Assembly: GCA_903923795.1 (NCBI GenBank)
Contig: CAIXYX010000140.1
Span: 1 to 41,305, forward strand
Origin: an uncultured Microcaldota archaeon
GTDB lineage: Archaea > Micrarchaeota > Micrarchaeia > Anstonellales > Anstonellaceae
DNA: 41,305 nucleotides
Direction: 5' to 3'
Part shown: positions 7,546 through 16,913 of the stretch, piece after piece
Position numbering within the stretch: the first letter of the stretch is position 1
Layout of the letters: each line of letters opens with the position of its first letter
Position numbers and translations under genes: made by a program
The notes under the pieces: generated by a model
Told to the model about the DNA's origin: nothing
Database searches by the model: none
Seen by the model: the letters and a program-made list of their open reading frames with translations, nothing else

Positions 7546-10500
7546 ATGGCGGATTTGAAGGCACCGAAGAGGATTCTTCAGAGCGACTCACAGAACTCCC
7601 TGCCCGTGACGACGATGGAGGAGAACCCGCAGTTGATTGATCTGCTGCACAACCCCTCCAAAGCATATGACCACTTCACCGAGCTGAAGGAAGCGGTTGC
7701 CAGCAGTACCGCCGTGCATCCGAATTACCTGAAAGTTGTGCCGAGCATGAACAACGATAAAAATGTCAAGTCCGGCGAAGTGAAAAACACGCAAGCAAAG
7801 AAAGAAACCTCATTAAACTGCAATCAGGCCATGCAGAAGATTGACCAGTTCTATTCTCTCTATGCTTCCGAGTTGGACAGTATAGAATATGGCAAGAGCC
7901 TGCAGAATGTTCAGGATACATGGACTTCGGGCACTAATTCGCAGAAAGAGGGTCTTTCGTCCTCCGGCGCGCAGATGGACAATCTGGACCCGTTCAAGAC
8001 ACAAAGCACGCCAACGCAATTGGCGGAATCATTTGACGGATATTCAAAATACTCGAAGGCGAATATCGAGAAGAAGGTGGCGGAATTTACAACAGAGGAT
8101 GAGAAAAAGAATTATGTGCTAAACCTCCTGAGCGAGATGGCGGGAGTCGAGGGCGTGGTCCGCTCGATGCGGGCCGAGAAATATATGGCCGGCGCCTATG
8201 ATTTTGGCAAAGATTCCAAAGAGGAGGTGAGGCGCAACCTCGCAGCATGGCTGATTGGCACCCACGCGACGGCAGAATCGATGGCAGGGGAATTGGAGAA
8301 GAGCAAGAACGCGAAAAACCCGAACAGCGTTTATCATGATGCGTGGCTTCTGCTCTACGCCAAAAGCGACAGGGCGTCAGTTGCTTGGGGTGCCAAGAGC
8401 TTGTATGATGCATTAGGCGACAATTGGGAAAATCTTGGCAGAGATGAGCGGAGCATTGACAAAGTCATAGATATGTGCAAAGACATACAGAAAACGCAGG
8501 GCCGAGTCATGGAAGATTTGGCGCATCAGGAAAATGTGGAGATAAACGGATGGACTTTGGCATTTGTAAGTGAGCATGGGCAGGCCATTGTGGATGTGGG
8601 TGTGGCGGCGACCTCGGCGCTCCTCCTCCAGCCCGAGTTGAGCATGTATTATTTCGGATTCCGCGGCGCAGGCATGGCGGTGGAGGGGGCGGTTGAGGGC
8701 GACTGGGGAAAAGCCTTCACAGGCACGATGATGGCGATTCCGCTGGTGGGCAGGGCAGGCAGGGTGCTGGCACCGTCGAGCAAGATGATGAAATGGGGCA
8801 CGAGCGTGGCCGGTGCAACTTCGGCTACCGCATTCACCGGCATGATGGCTTATGACAGCACCAAACTGCTTTACGAAGCCAGTCACACATATTTCACGCT
8901 GTCGGATTATGTTGGAATAGCGCAGAATGCCGCATTTGTGGCAGGAATACAAATGACTGAGAAGATGCTGACGGGCACGAAGAAAGTTATGGCGCAAAGA
9001 AAGAGGGCGGCGGCAAAGCAGGCAGATAAAAATGACAAGACGGTGAAAACAAAGAAGCCTGTGCAGGCATATGCGGAAGCCAAAGACGCACCAGAGACCA
9101 AGTCGATTTATTCTGCAAAAGATTACATGGCTGACCCGTATTCGGGAGCGCGTTTTCGAAAGCTCTATTCGGCTGTCGAGAATGTGGTACCCGGCATTAT
9201 TGAGAAAGACCCCGGCACCGCTCTTTATCTGAACATCATCGCCAAGAGTTTCAGTGACAGAGGAGTGAATGCGCTGCTTAGCGAGATGAACAAAATCAAA
9301 TGGCTGGATGGGAAGAGGGGCAAACTGAAAATGGCATCGCCTGAGGAGCAGAAAGACGGGCTTTGGAAGCTGCTGCTCGATTCCGAACATCTGGAAGATA
9401 TACAGAAAAGAGGCGGCGAAAATCCGTATCCGGTGGATAAACTGTATTCATTCCCGGCCAACATGCTGGACCCGATTATTTGGTTTGGGAAGAAAATCGG
9501 GGCTGCGGCGAAGAAAACCGCGAAGAAGATGAAAAAGAAAGCGAAGCAGACTGCGCCGGTCGCGGAACAACCAACGCAGGAGAAGAGAGTGGAGATCTCC
9601 AAGTTACCTTACGCGAATGAGGAAACCGCCGGCATACCCAAAGCCCTACAGCCCGACGAGGTCAAAAAACCCTTCATCGGCCTAAAGGAGACGAAACCGC
9701 TCCTGCGCCAGGCCATGCTGGACAACCCGAACAAAGACGTCAAGGACATGGTCAACGAGCACTGGGCAGACACCGAAGGACTCCTCAATATGATGTGGAA
9801 TGTGTGGGACAGGAAGATGGTGGATGACTATGCCGATTATATCCGCAAGTGCACCACCGCGGGAGAGGTGGCTGAACACGGCTGGGCGCTCATCGAGCAG
9901 TTCGAGAACCGCTCACGGCGGACCATGATCAGGACGAAGACAAAGACCGGGGTGGCGGATGGCGGCGAGAATGCCCTCGCCCAATTAAGCGACAAGCGCA
10001 AGGTGCTCTTCCATCACTTAAAGAACGATATAGACCATCCATTGGTCATCTGCGAACTTGCCCGCGGAAGGCTTGAAAAGAATGGATTTTCAAAAGAGGC
10101 GCAGGCTATCAAGGAATACGAGGACAAATTGCGGCTCATCTCGCGTGGAGAAGGCAAGGCCGGCGGCCAGATGGGCGCGACAGATTATTACAAACAGATG
10201 ATCTCGAGCGATGCGACGAATGGCACGCTTGCCGCAAACGGCCAGATGGTAATCGATTTATCGGTTGAAGCCGAGAAAGTTTTTGGCGAAGCTTACCAGG
10301 TGCTCAAGAAGATGAATGAGAATGGGCCGACCAAAGGCCTGCTGAGCGGCAGCCTCGAGGATGTGGAGCCCCGCAAGATAATGGACGAACACGGAGCCGA
10401 GACGAAAATCCCCGGATGGTTCGAGAGGATTTCCAAAAACCGCCAGGAAGTCATCAACCCCAGCGAGATGGACATAAAGACCGAGGATATCGGTTCGCTC

Positions 10501-11943
10501 ATCAAAAGCAGATTCGCCGATGTGACTGCGCCTGCCACGAAGATATATGCAGAGGTCGATGGAGATTTGCTCATGCAGGCATTTGATAATGTGCTCGGCA
10601 ACGCGGATAAATACAAGGCGGCGGGCACGAAAGTCAAGGTGGATGTGCTCGAGCGGGATGGCCTGATTCACATACAGGTATCGAACAGGGTGGAGGCGGG
10701 CGGGGGCATAACAAATGAGATGTGGAACCGAGCGTTGCGGGGGGAGTCCAACGACAATGCGACCCCGAACTCGACAGGGGTGGGCATACTGGGGAGCATC
10801 GCAGTCATAGATGGATTCGACGGGCGCATAAATCTCGTTGACGGCGGCAGGGAGAGCGGAACCACCACAATTGAAATCACGGTGCCAAGCAACGAGGAGG
10901 CGGGAGGGAATCTGATGAATTCTGGCCCGACTTCCGGGACCTCGCAGAGCCTGTCCATGCAAAACGCCCTCTCTGATGTCGGGTACACATCCGCAGAAAG
11001 CCAAAGACTGGCGCAGGCTAATATGCAGAGATATCTGGATGACTTCTATCCAGGTGTGAAGATAGAGGACGTGCAGTTCCTGGACTTCGGCGGAGTCAAC
11101 GACGTATATGCCCTGAGATACAAAGACGAGACTCTCGGGCTCATCAAGGGGAGCAGCCTGGTGGCAGATAAATTCATGCTGGATTTGTATCGCAGGATGG
11201 GGTTCGACCAGGGATACTCGATAATGCGCTATGGGAATATCGATATCATGCAGTTTGCGGAAGGCACAAGCCTCTCCGCATGCATACGCGGCGGGCATAT
11301 CCGCTCGGTGCGCACCGGCGATGATGGCAAGCTGATTAGGGAGGATGTCCCGCTTGACGAGAGGATCATGTCCGAGCTGGCATATGAGTACGGGAGGCAG
11401 ATGGCGGTGCACGAAGCATTCTCGCTTCATGACCCCCATGGAGACAATTTTCGGGCAGTCATGATAGACGGCAAAGCCAAAATCATCCGTATAGATATGG
11501 AAGGTGCTACGATCGGAGGGATGGTGTCTGAGGATTATGTCGACGCATTCTCGGACACGCATGCGTGGACCAGCCCTGACGGCCAGTATTACGCCCAGCT
11601 AAAAGCCGGCTTTGAGGCGCAGGCCCAGCTCATCTACGATAATAGGGCCGAGCTGATTCAAAGGCTCGGAGAGGTTGAGTCGGAACTTGGTTCTGATAAG
11701 ACGCTTCCGCATCAGATAGAAGGAATCTCCCAGGCCACAATCGGCACCAGCTTCCCGACCACGATTGCGCGCCTCGCGCGGACACCGCAGATGGCATGGG
11801 AAAGTTTCTTAAAAGAGGGGAAGACGGGGGAGAGCAATGAATACGTTCAACCCGACTTCGACGAGGAGGCGTATCGCTATTATCAGACAATGCATCCGGA
11901 TTGGACCCACGAGCAGATAATGAGGGAGATGGAAGAGGAATGA
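7546..11943 (+). CDS. Giant 1465-residue protein with histidine-kinase-like and APH-like kinase domains
   Basis: No known protein is recognised. Reading along it: a low-complexity helical N-terminus (1-340); a hydrophobic Gly/Ala-rich stretch (about 345-475) that could insert into or contact membrane; Lys-rich linkers (about 478-505 and 648-672); a HisKA_2-like helix pair with LFHHLKNDIDHPLVI at 821-835 (candidate phospho-His823); and a GHKL ATPase-like domain (about 1000-1115). That domain has N-box QAFDNVLGNADKY and G2 box NSTGVGILGS, but the usual DxGxG is replaced by SNRVEAGGGI. The last domain (about 1145-1380) looks like an aminoglycoside-phosphotransferase/protein-kinase fold: FGGVNDVYAL, LIKG (Lys1201), catalytic loop LHDPHGDN (Asp1296, Asn1301) and IRIDMEG (Asp1317). 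No response regulator is nearby. The start has a TATA box about 29 bp upstream. Signalling is a reasonable inference; enzymatic activity is unproven. Confidence 0.85.
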   Translation: MADLKAPKRILQSDSQNSLPVTTMEENPQLIDLLHNPSKAYDHFTELKEAVASSTAVHPNYLKVVPSMNNDKNVKSGEVKNTQAKKETSLNCNQAMQKIDQFYSLYASELDSIEYGKSLQNVQDTWTSGTNSQKEGLSSSGAQMDNLDPFKTQSTPTQLAESFDGYSKYSKANIEKKVAEFTTEDEKKNYVLNLLSEMAGVEGVVRSMRAEKYMAGAYDFGKDSKEEVRRNLAAWLIGTHATAESMAGELEKSKNAKNPNSVYHDAWLLLYAKSDRASVAWGAKSLYDALGDNWENLGRDERSIDKVIDMCKDIQKTQGRVMEDLAHQENVEINGWTLAFVSEHGQAIVDVGVAATSALLLQPELSMYYFGFRGAGMAVEGAVEGDWGKAFTGTMMAIPLVGRAGRVLAPSSKMMKWGTSVAGATSATAFTGMMAYDSTKLLYEASHTYFTLSDYVGIAQNAAFVAGIQMTEKMLTGTKKVMAQRKRAAAKQADKNDKTVKTKKPVQAYAEAKDAPETKSIYSAKDYMADPYSGARFRKLYSAVENVVPGIIEKDPGTALYLNIIAKSFSDRGVNALLSEMNKIKWLDGKRGKLKMASPEEQKDGLWKLLLDSEHLEDIQKRGGENPYPVDKLYSFPANMLDPIIWFGKKIGAAAKKTAKKMKKKAKQTAPVAEQPTQEKRVEISKLPYANEETAGIPKALQPDEVKKPFIGLKETKPLLRQAMLDNPNKDVKDMVNEHWADTEGLLNMMWNVWDRKMVDDYADYIRKCTTAGEVAEHGWALIEQFENRSRRTMIRTKTKTGVADGGENALAQLSDKRKVLFHHLKNDIDHPLVICELARGRLEKNGFSKEAQAIKEYEDKLRLISRGEGKAGGQMGATDYYKQMISSDATNGTLAANGQMVIDLSVEAEKVFGEAYQVLKKMNENGPTKGLLSGSLEDVEPRKIMDEHGAETKIPGWFERISKNRQEVINPSEMDIKTEDIGSLIKSRFADVTAPATKIYAEVDGDLLMQAFDNVLGNADKYKAAGTKVKVDVLERDGLIHIQVSNRVEAGGGITNEMWNRALRGESNDNATPNSTGVGILGSIAVIDGFDGRINLVDGGRESGTTTIEITVPSNEEAGGNLMNSGPTSGTSQSLSMQNALSDVGYTSAESQRLAQANMQRYLDDFYPGVKIEDVQFLDFGGVNDVYALRYKDETLGLIKGSSLVADKFMLDLYRRMGFDQGYSIMRYGNIDIMQFAEGTSLSACIRGGHIRSVRTGDDGKLIREDVPLDERIMSELAYEYGRQMAVHEAFSLHDPHGDNFRAVMIDGKAKIIRIDMEGATIGGMVSEDYVDAFSDTHAWTSPDGQYYAQLKAGFEAQAQLIYDNRAELIQRLGEVESELGSDKTLPHQIEGISQATIGTSFPTTIARLARTPQMAWESFLKEGKTGESNEYVQPDFDEEAYRYYQTMHPDWTHEQIMREMEEE

Positions 11944-12004
11944 CGATGAGAGATGACTGGAGGAGACGAAAATGACGAGTGATGCAAAAGCAGCAGCATG
12001 TCGG

Positions 12005-12015
12005 TATTAAATAAT
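12005..12015 (+). promoter_or_regulatory. TATA box of the 218-residue unknown gene
   Basis: TATTAAATAAT is centred about 26 bp upstream of the ATG at 12036, placing initiation within a few bases of the start codon. It lies after the stop of the giant gene, so the unknown gene has its own promoter. Confidence 0.55.
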
Positions 12016-12035
12016 CAAAAAACACAGGTGTGCGC

Positions 12036-12692
12036 ATGAAGAAAAACACAGTCAGCGTCGATCGGCTGCGCAGGTTCGGCGACGAGACGCAAGGCATAGG
12101 CTCGAGGCTGAGCGTATTGGCCAAAATAGGTCCGGCGAAGGAACTGATTGACAGGAGAGTTGACGGGAAGAGCCAGAGTATCGGAAGCGTGTGGGTCGAG
12201 GCAGGTGGCTGGATGAATCCGGACACCGTGAAAGAGGCACCGCAGATAGATGCCTCGCCAATGCTGAACACGCTGATGATGCTGGCCAGAAAGCACGGCA
12301 TAAGAGATGTTGGCTTTGGCAATACGGAGCGCATCATGCTCGGGGCATCCTCGCTCGAATTGCCGAAAAACGCGTTCGCTGGATTTGTTGTGTGGAACGC
12401 CACCAGACCCGAGAGCTTCCATGACGGGCTCGACGCTTTCCTCTCATATATCACGGACGCGACTCCGCAGACTTGGGCGCGGCGCCATGGCGCGAAGAAT
12501 TCGGCGCTGGCGATGTTCGCGGACGGCGTGGCGAATGATGGCGTGGCATTCTTCTCATCGGTGCCGGTGATGAGCGATGAGGCGCTGGCAGGGAAGTTCA
12601 AGACATTCTCGCTCCATCGAAAAGACATCGAGAATTTCGCGGCGGATGAGAAGACAGAGATTTGCGCGGCGGTGGCGAGAAATCAGGCGTGA
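12036..12692 (+). CDS. Unrecognised soluble protein, 218 residues
   Basis: The protein is soluble, with no signal peptide or membrane helix. A basic N-terminus (MKKNTVSVDRLRRFGDE) leads to an alternating alpha/beta pattern with strands around SIGSVWVEAGGW, RDVGFGN, AFAGFVVWNAT and DGVAFFSSVPV. I recognise no motif. The ATG at 12036 is preferred to a GTG two codons earlier, given the TATA spacing and an AGGTG upstream. It lies between the giant kinase-like protein and the ABC transporter and is transcribed in the same direction as both. Confidence 0.72.
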   Translation: MKKNTVSVDRLRRFGDETQGIGSRLSVLAKIGPAKELIDRRVDGKSQSIGSVWVEAGGWMNPDTVKEAPQIDASPMLNTLMMLARKHGIRDVGFGNTERIMLGASSLELPKNAFAGFVVWNATRPESFHDGLDAFLSYITDATPQTWARRHGAKNSALAMFADGVANDGVAFFSSVPVMSDEALAGKFKTFSLHRKDIENFAADEKTEICAAVARNQA

Positions 12693-12759
12693 CACCGGAT
12701 ACGACGCACATAGGTGTTCCGCTTCTTGGAAAAAAGTCCGCGCCCGCACGGCCAAGACC

Positions 12760-12769
12760 GTTTTAAACA
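12760..12769 (+). promoter_or_regulatory. TATA box of the ABC permease gene
   Basis: GTTTTAAACA is centred about 26 bp upstream of the permease ATG at 12791, consistent with a leaderless transcript. Confidence 0.55.
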
Positions 12770-12790
12770 CTGCCGCGCTGCCATAGGCAT

Positions 12791-14896
12791 ATGGCCGCCC
12801 GACGAGGAAGAAATGGGGAAAAAACAAACCCGAAAGCGCACGCACCGGCCAGAAAGACGGCGCGCAATCCTGCTTTTGCAAATCAGAAGAAAACAGCCCA
12901 CGCGATAAAACCGCACCAGCGCATTGAGATGGCCGCCGAGTGGAATGCGCGCGCCATGGCACGGGGCGAATTCGAGAAAACCAAGCTCGGGTTCGACAGA
13001 GTCTCGCCGACGGCGGATTTGCCCGAGGGGCCGGCGCCTCTCATCTCCGTGATGCCGCCGCCTAATCCGGTTCCGCAAGCGCCTATCGGCGAGCCGAAGG
13101 CAGATTCTGCCAAGCGAATCGCGAATAGATGGTTCGCGCATAGGCCCGGCACATTGCAGATGGTTCTGGCGCTCACAGTCATGATCACTTTCGTCTTGTT
13201 CACATATCTTGACTGGTGGCCGGCAGTGATGGCGAATCCCCAGACAACGCAGCTGCCTTACTTCATTTTCCGAACGCTGATTCGGATGCTCTTGGCATAT
13301 GTGCTGGTGGTGGCATTCGCGCTGCCTGTCGGCATCATCGCGGGCCTGTATCGAAGACCAAGGCAAATAATCCTCCCGCTGCTCGACATCTTGCAGTCCA
13401 TACCAGTGTTGGGCTACCAGCCGGCAGCCATCGCGCTTTTCGTCGGAATGCTGCCCGCATTGGGCGCGGTGCAGTTCGGATATGAGATGGCCGCCATTTT
13501 CCTCATATTCACCGGCATGGCATGGGCAGTTGTCTTCTCGATAATCGGCGCGGTGCGAAACATCCCCGATGATTTGCGCATGGCATCGAACGCTTTCGGC
13601 ATCCGCGACTGGACGTATATGCGCCATGTGGTGCTGCCGTGCATTTTGCCCTCGTTCATAACGGGCTCTATTCTTGCATGGGGCGGGGGATGGTATTTCC
13701 TCGTGGCCGCCGAGATGATAACATATGGCGCGGCAACGCATTCGCTGCCCGGCCTTGGCACATATTTGGGAGATGCGATTTCGAAACAGGGCAATGTGCC
13801 GTCAGCCGTGTTCGGGCTCATAGTTTTTGTCGCGCTCATCTATTCCATCAACCAGATGGTGTGGAAGCCGTTGCAGGTGTGGGCGCGGCGCTATAGAACG
13901 CAGACCACGACGGGCTCGGCATTGGGGGAGGATACGGAGGTGTCGCACAGCATCGTGCTGACTGCGCTGCGAAACGGATTCGCAAGATTCGATGCCCGGG
14001 CCACGCCGTTCTTTTTGGCATGGTGGCGACGGGCCGTGCGCGCACGGAGATTGGGAGGATTGCTCACCCACGTGCCGAGAAAGAAAAGGCATGTGCCTGC
14101 GCCGCTGTATCGGCAGTGGGCGCTCTATCTCATCTTCTTTGGCGTTGTGGTGATGGGCCTCGCCTACTTCTTCTCGGCCGCTCTTGAGCAGCCGCTTATC
14201 GGCCTCCACGCATCGCTTGCGGCGCATCCGGAAGTTGAGAGCCTGCCGACTTTGGCATTCTACTCGTGGCTGCGAATCGGCATTGCGTATATTCTGGCGC
14301 TTGCGTGGACATTGTGCGCGGCAATCGCCATCACGCGCTCGAAAAAACTTTCGGAAGTTTTCTTTCCGCTCTTTGACATAGGCCAGTCCACGCCGGCATT
14401 GGCGCTCTTTCCGTTCATGGTGCTCATTGTCATCCGCCTGTTCGGCGGAGGCGGTTTCGCCGTGGAAGTCGTCTCGATACTTCTCCTCCTGACCGGCATG
14501 CAGTGGTATCTTCTCTTCAACATCATCGGCGCATTGAGGCAGATGCCGGGCGACATATTGGAGGCTTCGCGGGCTTTCAATATCAAGGGATGGGCGTATT
14601 ACAAGAACATCCTGCTGCCCGCCATATTCCCCGGAATTTTGCTGGGCTCCATTCAGGCGTGGGGCGGGGCGTGGAATGCGTCGATTGTGAGTGAGTTCGT
14701 CACTTTCGAGGGGCACCAGTATTCTGTGCAGGGCTTAGGCTCGTTTTTGACGCAGGCCACGCTGGCACCCTCCCCCGACCCGCGGATACTTGCGCTGGCT
14801 GTGGCGACGATGACGCTTGTCGTGCTTTTGATGAACACGCTTGTGTGGAAGCCCCTGTTCGCATATGCCGAGAGGTTCAGATTCCATCTGACATGA
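12791..14896 (+). CDS. ABC transporter permease, two fused BPD_transp_1 domains (NitT/TauT family)
   Basis: A protein of 701 residues with about 12 membrane helices in two homologous six-helix halves. Each half carries an EAA-type cytoplasmic loop that docks onto the ATPase: MASNAFGIRDWTYMRHVVLP in the first and EASRAFNIKGWAYYKNILLP in the second. Each loop is followed by the AWGGxW helix (SILAWGGGWYFLVAAE; SIQAWGGAWNASIV). The arrangement resembles the SsuC/TauC/NrtB permeases of nitrate, sulfonate and taurine importers, but as a tandem fusion, so one polypeptide replaces the usual dimer. An N-terminal extension of about 115 mostly basic or Pro-rich residues is probably cytosolic. The ATPase gene follows after 59 bp. 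No periplasmic-type binding protein gene is seen in the window. The substrate is unknown. Confidence 0.9.
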   Translation: MAARRGRNGEKTNPKAHAPARKTARNPAFANQKKTAHAIKPHQRIEMAAEWNARAMARGEFEKTKLGFDRVSPTADLPEGPAPLISVMPPPNPVPQAPIGEPKADSAKRIANRWFAHRPGTLQMVLALTVMITFVLFTYLDWWPAVMANPQTTQLPYFIFRTLIRMLLAYVLVVAFALPVGIIAGLYRRPRQIILPLLDILQSIPVLGYQPAAIALFVGMLPALGAVQFGYEMAAIFLIFTGMAWAVVFSIIGAVRNIPDDLRMASNAFGIRDWTYMRHVVLPCILPSFITGSILAWGGGWYFLVAAEMITYGAATHSLPGLGTYLGDAISKQGNVPSAVFGLIVFVALIYSINQMVWKPLQVWARRYRTQTTTGSALGEDTEVSHSIVLTALRNGFARFDARATPFFLAWWRRAVRARRLGGLLTHVPRKKRHVPAPLYRQWALYLIFFGVVVMGLAYFFSAALEQPLIGLHASLAAHPEVESLPTLAFYSWLRIGIAYILALAWTLCAAIAITRSKKLSEVFFPLFDIGQSTPALALFPFMVLIVIRLFGGGGFAVEVVSILLLLTGMQWYLLFNIIGALRQMPGDILEASRAFNIKGWAYYKNILLPAIFPGILLGSIQAWGGAWNASIVSEFVTFEGHQYSVQGLGSFLTQATLAPSPDPRILALAVATMTLVVLLMNTLVWKPLFAYAERFRFHLT

Positions 14897-14955
14897 GGAT
14901 GGGATAATAAATTGTGTGAATGATTTGAGAAATCGACGATATTTGGAGAAACGCC

Positions 14956-15789
14956 ATGCGAATGCAACCCCGTATCTCGACACGCCCCCGCACACCGGAG
15001 GTCGAAGTGCGCCATGTGCGGCGCGAGTACTCCGAAGGCGGCAAGAGCGTGCTCGCGCTCGACGACTTGTCGTTTCATATAAACGAGCACGAATTCGTGT
15101 GCATCATAGGGCCGTCCGGCTGCGGCAAATCGACATTGCTGCGCCTCTTGGCGGGCCTCGAATTCCCCACCTCGGGCTCTGTGCTGTTCGGCGGCCGGCC
15201 GGTCACGGGCCCTAACCCGAAAAGTTCGGCGATGATTTTCCAGACGTTCGGCCTGCTGCCCTGGCGCACGGTCTATGAGAACATCGAGCTGGGCTTGCAG
15301 GGCATAGCGATGCCCGAGGACAGGAGGAAAGATGTCATAGACAAATATATCAAGCTCATGGACTTGGAGGATTTCACGGACGCCCACCCTGCCGAATTGT
15401 CGGGAGGGATGCGCCAGCGCGTGGGCATAGCCCGTGCGCTTGCCGTCGAGCCTCGGGTGCTTTTGATGGACGAGCCGTTCTCCATGCTTGATGCGCAGAC
15501 CGCCGAGGCGCTGCGGCGTGATGTTCTCGACATCTGGAACGACAAGAGGATGAAGACAAACACATTTGTCATGGTGACGCACCTCATAGAGGAGTCGGTG
15601 TTCATGGCAGACAGGATTATTGTGCTCTCGAAGAGGCCGGGGAGGCTTGTTGCGGATGTGCCGGTCGATGTTCCACGGCCCCGCGCGGAGCATGCGCGAG
15701 ACGCGGAATTCTTCGAGATGTGCGACATGCTCAAAAGGCTCATCACATACCATGGCGGCGCGGACACTGGAGGAATGGGAAAGGTATAG
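14956..15789 (+). CDS. ABC transporter ATP-binding protein (NitT/TauT family)
   Basis: The cytoplasmic ATPase powers the preceding fused permease. The 277 residues contain Walker A GPSGCGKST (52-60), Q-loop FQTFGLLPW, signature LSGGMRQRVGIARAL, Walker B VLLMDEPF, D-loop SMLDAQT and the switch histidine in MVTHLIEESV. FGLLPWRTVYENIELGL and LSKRPGRLV are typical of the SsuB/TauB/NrtD group. GGAG seven bases before the ATG is the ribosome binding site, and GGATAATAAATTG near 14900 could be a TATA box, though co-transcription with the permease is also likely. A second Met two codons in is an alternative start. Confidence 0.94.
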   Translation: MRMQPRISTRPRTPEVEVRHVRREYSEGGKSVLALDDLSFHINEHEFVCIIGPSGCGKSTLLRLLAGLEFPTSGSVLFGGRPVTGPNPKSSAMIFQTFGLLPWRTVYENIELGLQGIAMPEDRRKDVIDKYIKLMDLEDFTDAHPAELSGGMRQRVGIARALAVEPRVLLMDEPFSMLDAQTAEALRRDVLDIWNDKRMKTNTFVMVTHLIEESVFMADRIIVLSKRPGRLVADVPVDVPRPRAEHARDAEFFEMCDMLKRLITYHGGADTGGMGKV

Positions 15790-15844
15790 TGAAGCGGAGA
15801 TTTGGGAAAGTGTGATGGGGGAATTTTGGAAGTGCGATGATAAT

Positions 15845-15853
15845 GATATATTC
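15845..15853 (+). promoter_or_regulatory. TATA box of the thioredoxin reductase gene
   Basis: GATATATTC is centred about 25 bp upstream of the ATG at 15874, so trxB is probably transcribed separately from the ABC genes as a leaderless mRNA. Confidence 0.55.
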
Positions 15854-15873
15854 TTCTTTGATGTAAATTTTCT

Positions 15874-16848
15874 ATGGAGTCGATTGATATGACTGAGAAA
15901 AATTCCTCAAATGTTTATGATGTGCTCATCGTCGGCGCGGGCTGCGCGGGTTCTGGCGCGGCCATGTATGCCGCCCGCTTCGGGCTCAAGGTGCTTATGA
16001 TTGGCGAGATGCCGGGCGGCACCATCACCACCACGCACATCGTCGAGAATTATCCCGGATTTGAGAGCATAACCGGCATGGAATTAGGCGAGCGGCTGCT
16101 GCACCATGCACAAAGCTATGGGGTCGAGATGAAGATGGAGAAAGTCGTGAAGGTGGAGAAGAAAAATGAGTTATTCGCCACAACCACAGACTCGGATGCC
16201 ACATATCTCTCTCGCACCATTATCGCCGCCACCGGCGCCGAATGGAAGAAATTGGGCGCGCCGGGCGAGCGAGAGTTTGCGAACAAGGGAGTGCATTACT
16301 GCGCGCTTTGCGACGGCGGATTCTACAAAAATAAAGTGATTGCGGTCATAGGCTCGGGGGATTCGGCAGCAAAAGAGTCCCAACTATTGGCCGAGTACGG
16401 CTCGCGCGTGTATGTGTTTGTGCGCGGGCCTGCGCTTCATGGCGAGCCCATCAACAATGCGAGAGTGGCCAAGAATCCAAAGATTACGGTTTTCACAGAC
16501 GTGCAGGTTACGGAAATTTTGGGCAATGAGAAGAAGAGGGCGGGATTTTTGAAATTGACAAAACCCTGTGCGCCGGTTGGCGCTAAACCAACCGATAAAT
16601 TCCCCATCGACGCCGTTTTCGTGCTGATCGGGCACGCTCCGATTAGCCAATGGGCCGCCCCATTGGGCGTGGCACTGAACAAGAAAGGCGAGATTGTCAT
16701 AGATCGGGAGAGCCGGACCAATGTGCCCCACCTCTATGCGGCAGGAGATGTGACGAATGGCATATTCAAACAGGCCATTGTGGGCGTGTCGGAAGGGGTG
16801 TCGGCGGCGTATTCGGCATACACGGATTTGAAGAAGGGGGAAAAGTAG
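15874..16848 (+). CDS. trxB: Thioredoxin reductase-like flavoprotein with atypical pyridine-nucleotide site
   Basis: The FAD-dependent disulfide reductase is 324 residues, the usual TrxR length. The FAD Rossmann motif is GAGCAGSGAA (21-30). The redox pair is CALC (143-146) in HYCALCDGGF. The second Rossmann motif is GSGDSAA (160-166). The C-terminal FAD motif is YAAGDVTNGIFKQAIVGVSEG. NADPH-using enzymes normally have an HRRxxFR segment after the second nucleotide fold; here the position reads VFVRGPALHGEP, so NADPH preference is doubtful and another donor is possible. It would keep thioredoxin or glutaredoxin-like proteins reduced and so feed the thiol peroxidase at 24048. An ATG five codons downstream is an alternative start, but the TATA spacing fits the first. 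Confidence 0.93.
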   Translation: MESIDMTEKNSSNVYDVLIVGAGCAGSGAAMYAARFGLKVLMIGEMPGGTITTTHIVENYPGFESITGMELGERLLHHAQSYGVEMKMEKVVKVEKKNELFATTTDSDATYLSRTIIAATGAEWKKLGAPGEREFANKGVHYCALCDGGFYKNKVIAVIGSGDSAAKESQLLAEYGSRVYVFVRGPALHGEPINNARVAKNPKITVFTDVQVTEILGNEKKRAGFLKLTKPCAPVGAKPTDKFPIDAVFVLIGHAPISQWAAPLGVALNKKGEIVIDRESRTNVPHLYAAGDVTNGIFKQAIVGVSEGVSAAYSAYTDLKKGEK

Positions 16849-16913
16849 ATTTCGCCAAAAAACTCCGCCCGAAACCGATGACGGATGCCCCCTCGACTGG
16901 CCGGCGGCCCAAT

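Noticed and set aside
8413..9390. 325-codon minus-strand frame opposite the giant protein
   Set aside because: No ribosome site, no domain; it is the complement of clearly coding sequence.
10258..11562. Long open frame on the minus strand opposite the giant protein
   Set aside because: It is antisense to a continuous 1465-residue frame with recognisable motifs; its translation is rich in His and Cys with no domain, typical of a shadow frame in GC-rich DNA.
11630..12628. 332-codon minus-strand frame covering the end of the giant gene and the next gene
   Set aside because: It crosses the intergenic TATA region and overlaps two better-supported plus-strand genes.
12683..14716. Two long minus-strand frames opposite the permease
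   Set aside because: The plus strand encodes an unambiguous double permease; the minus frames are Arg/His-rich shadows.
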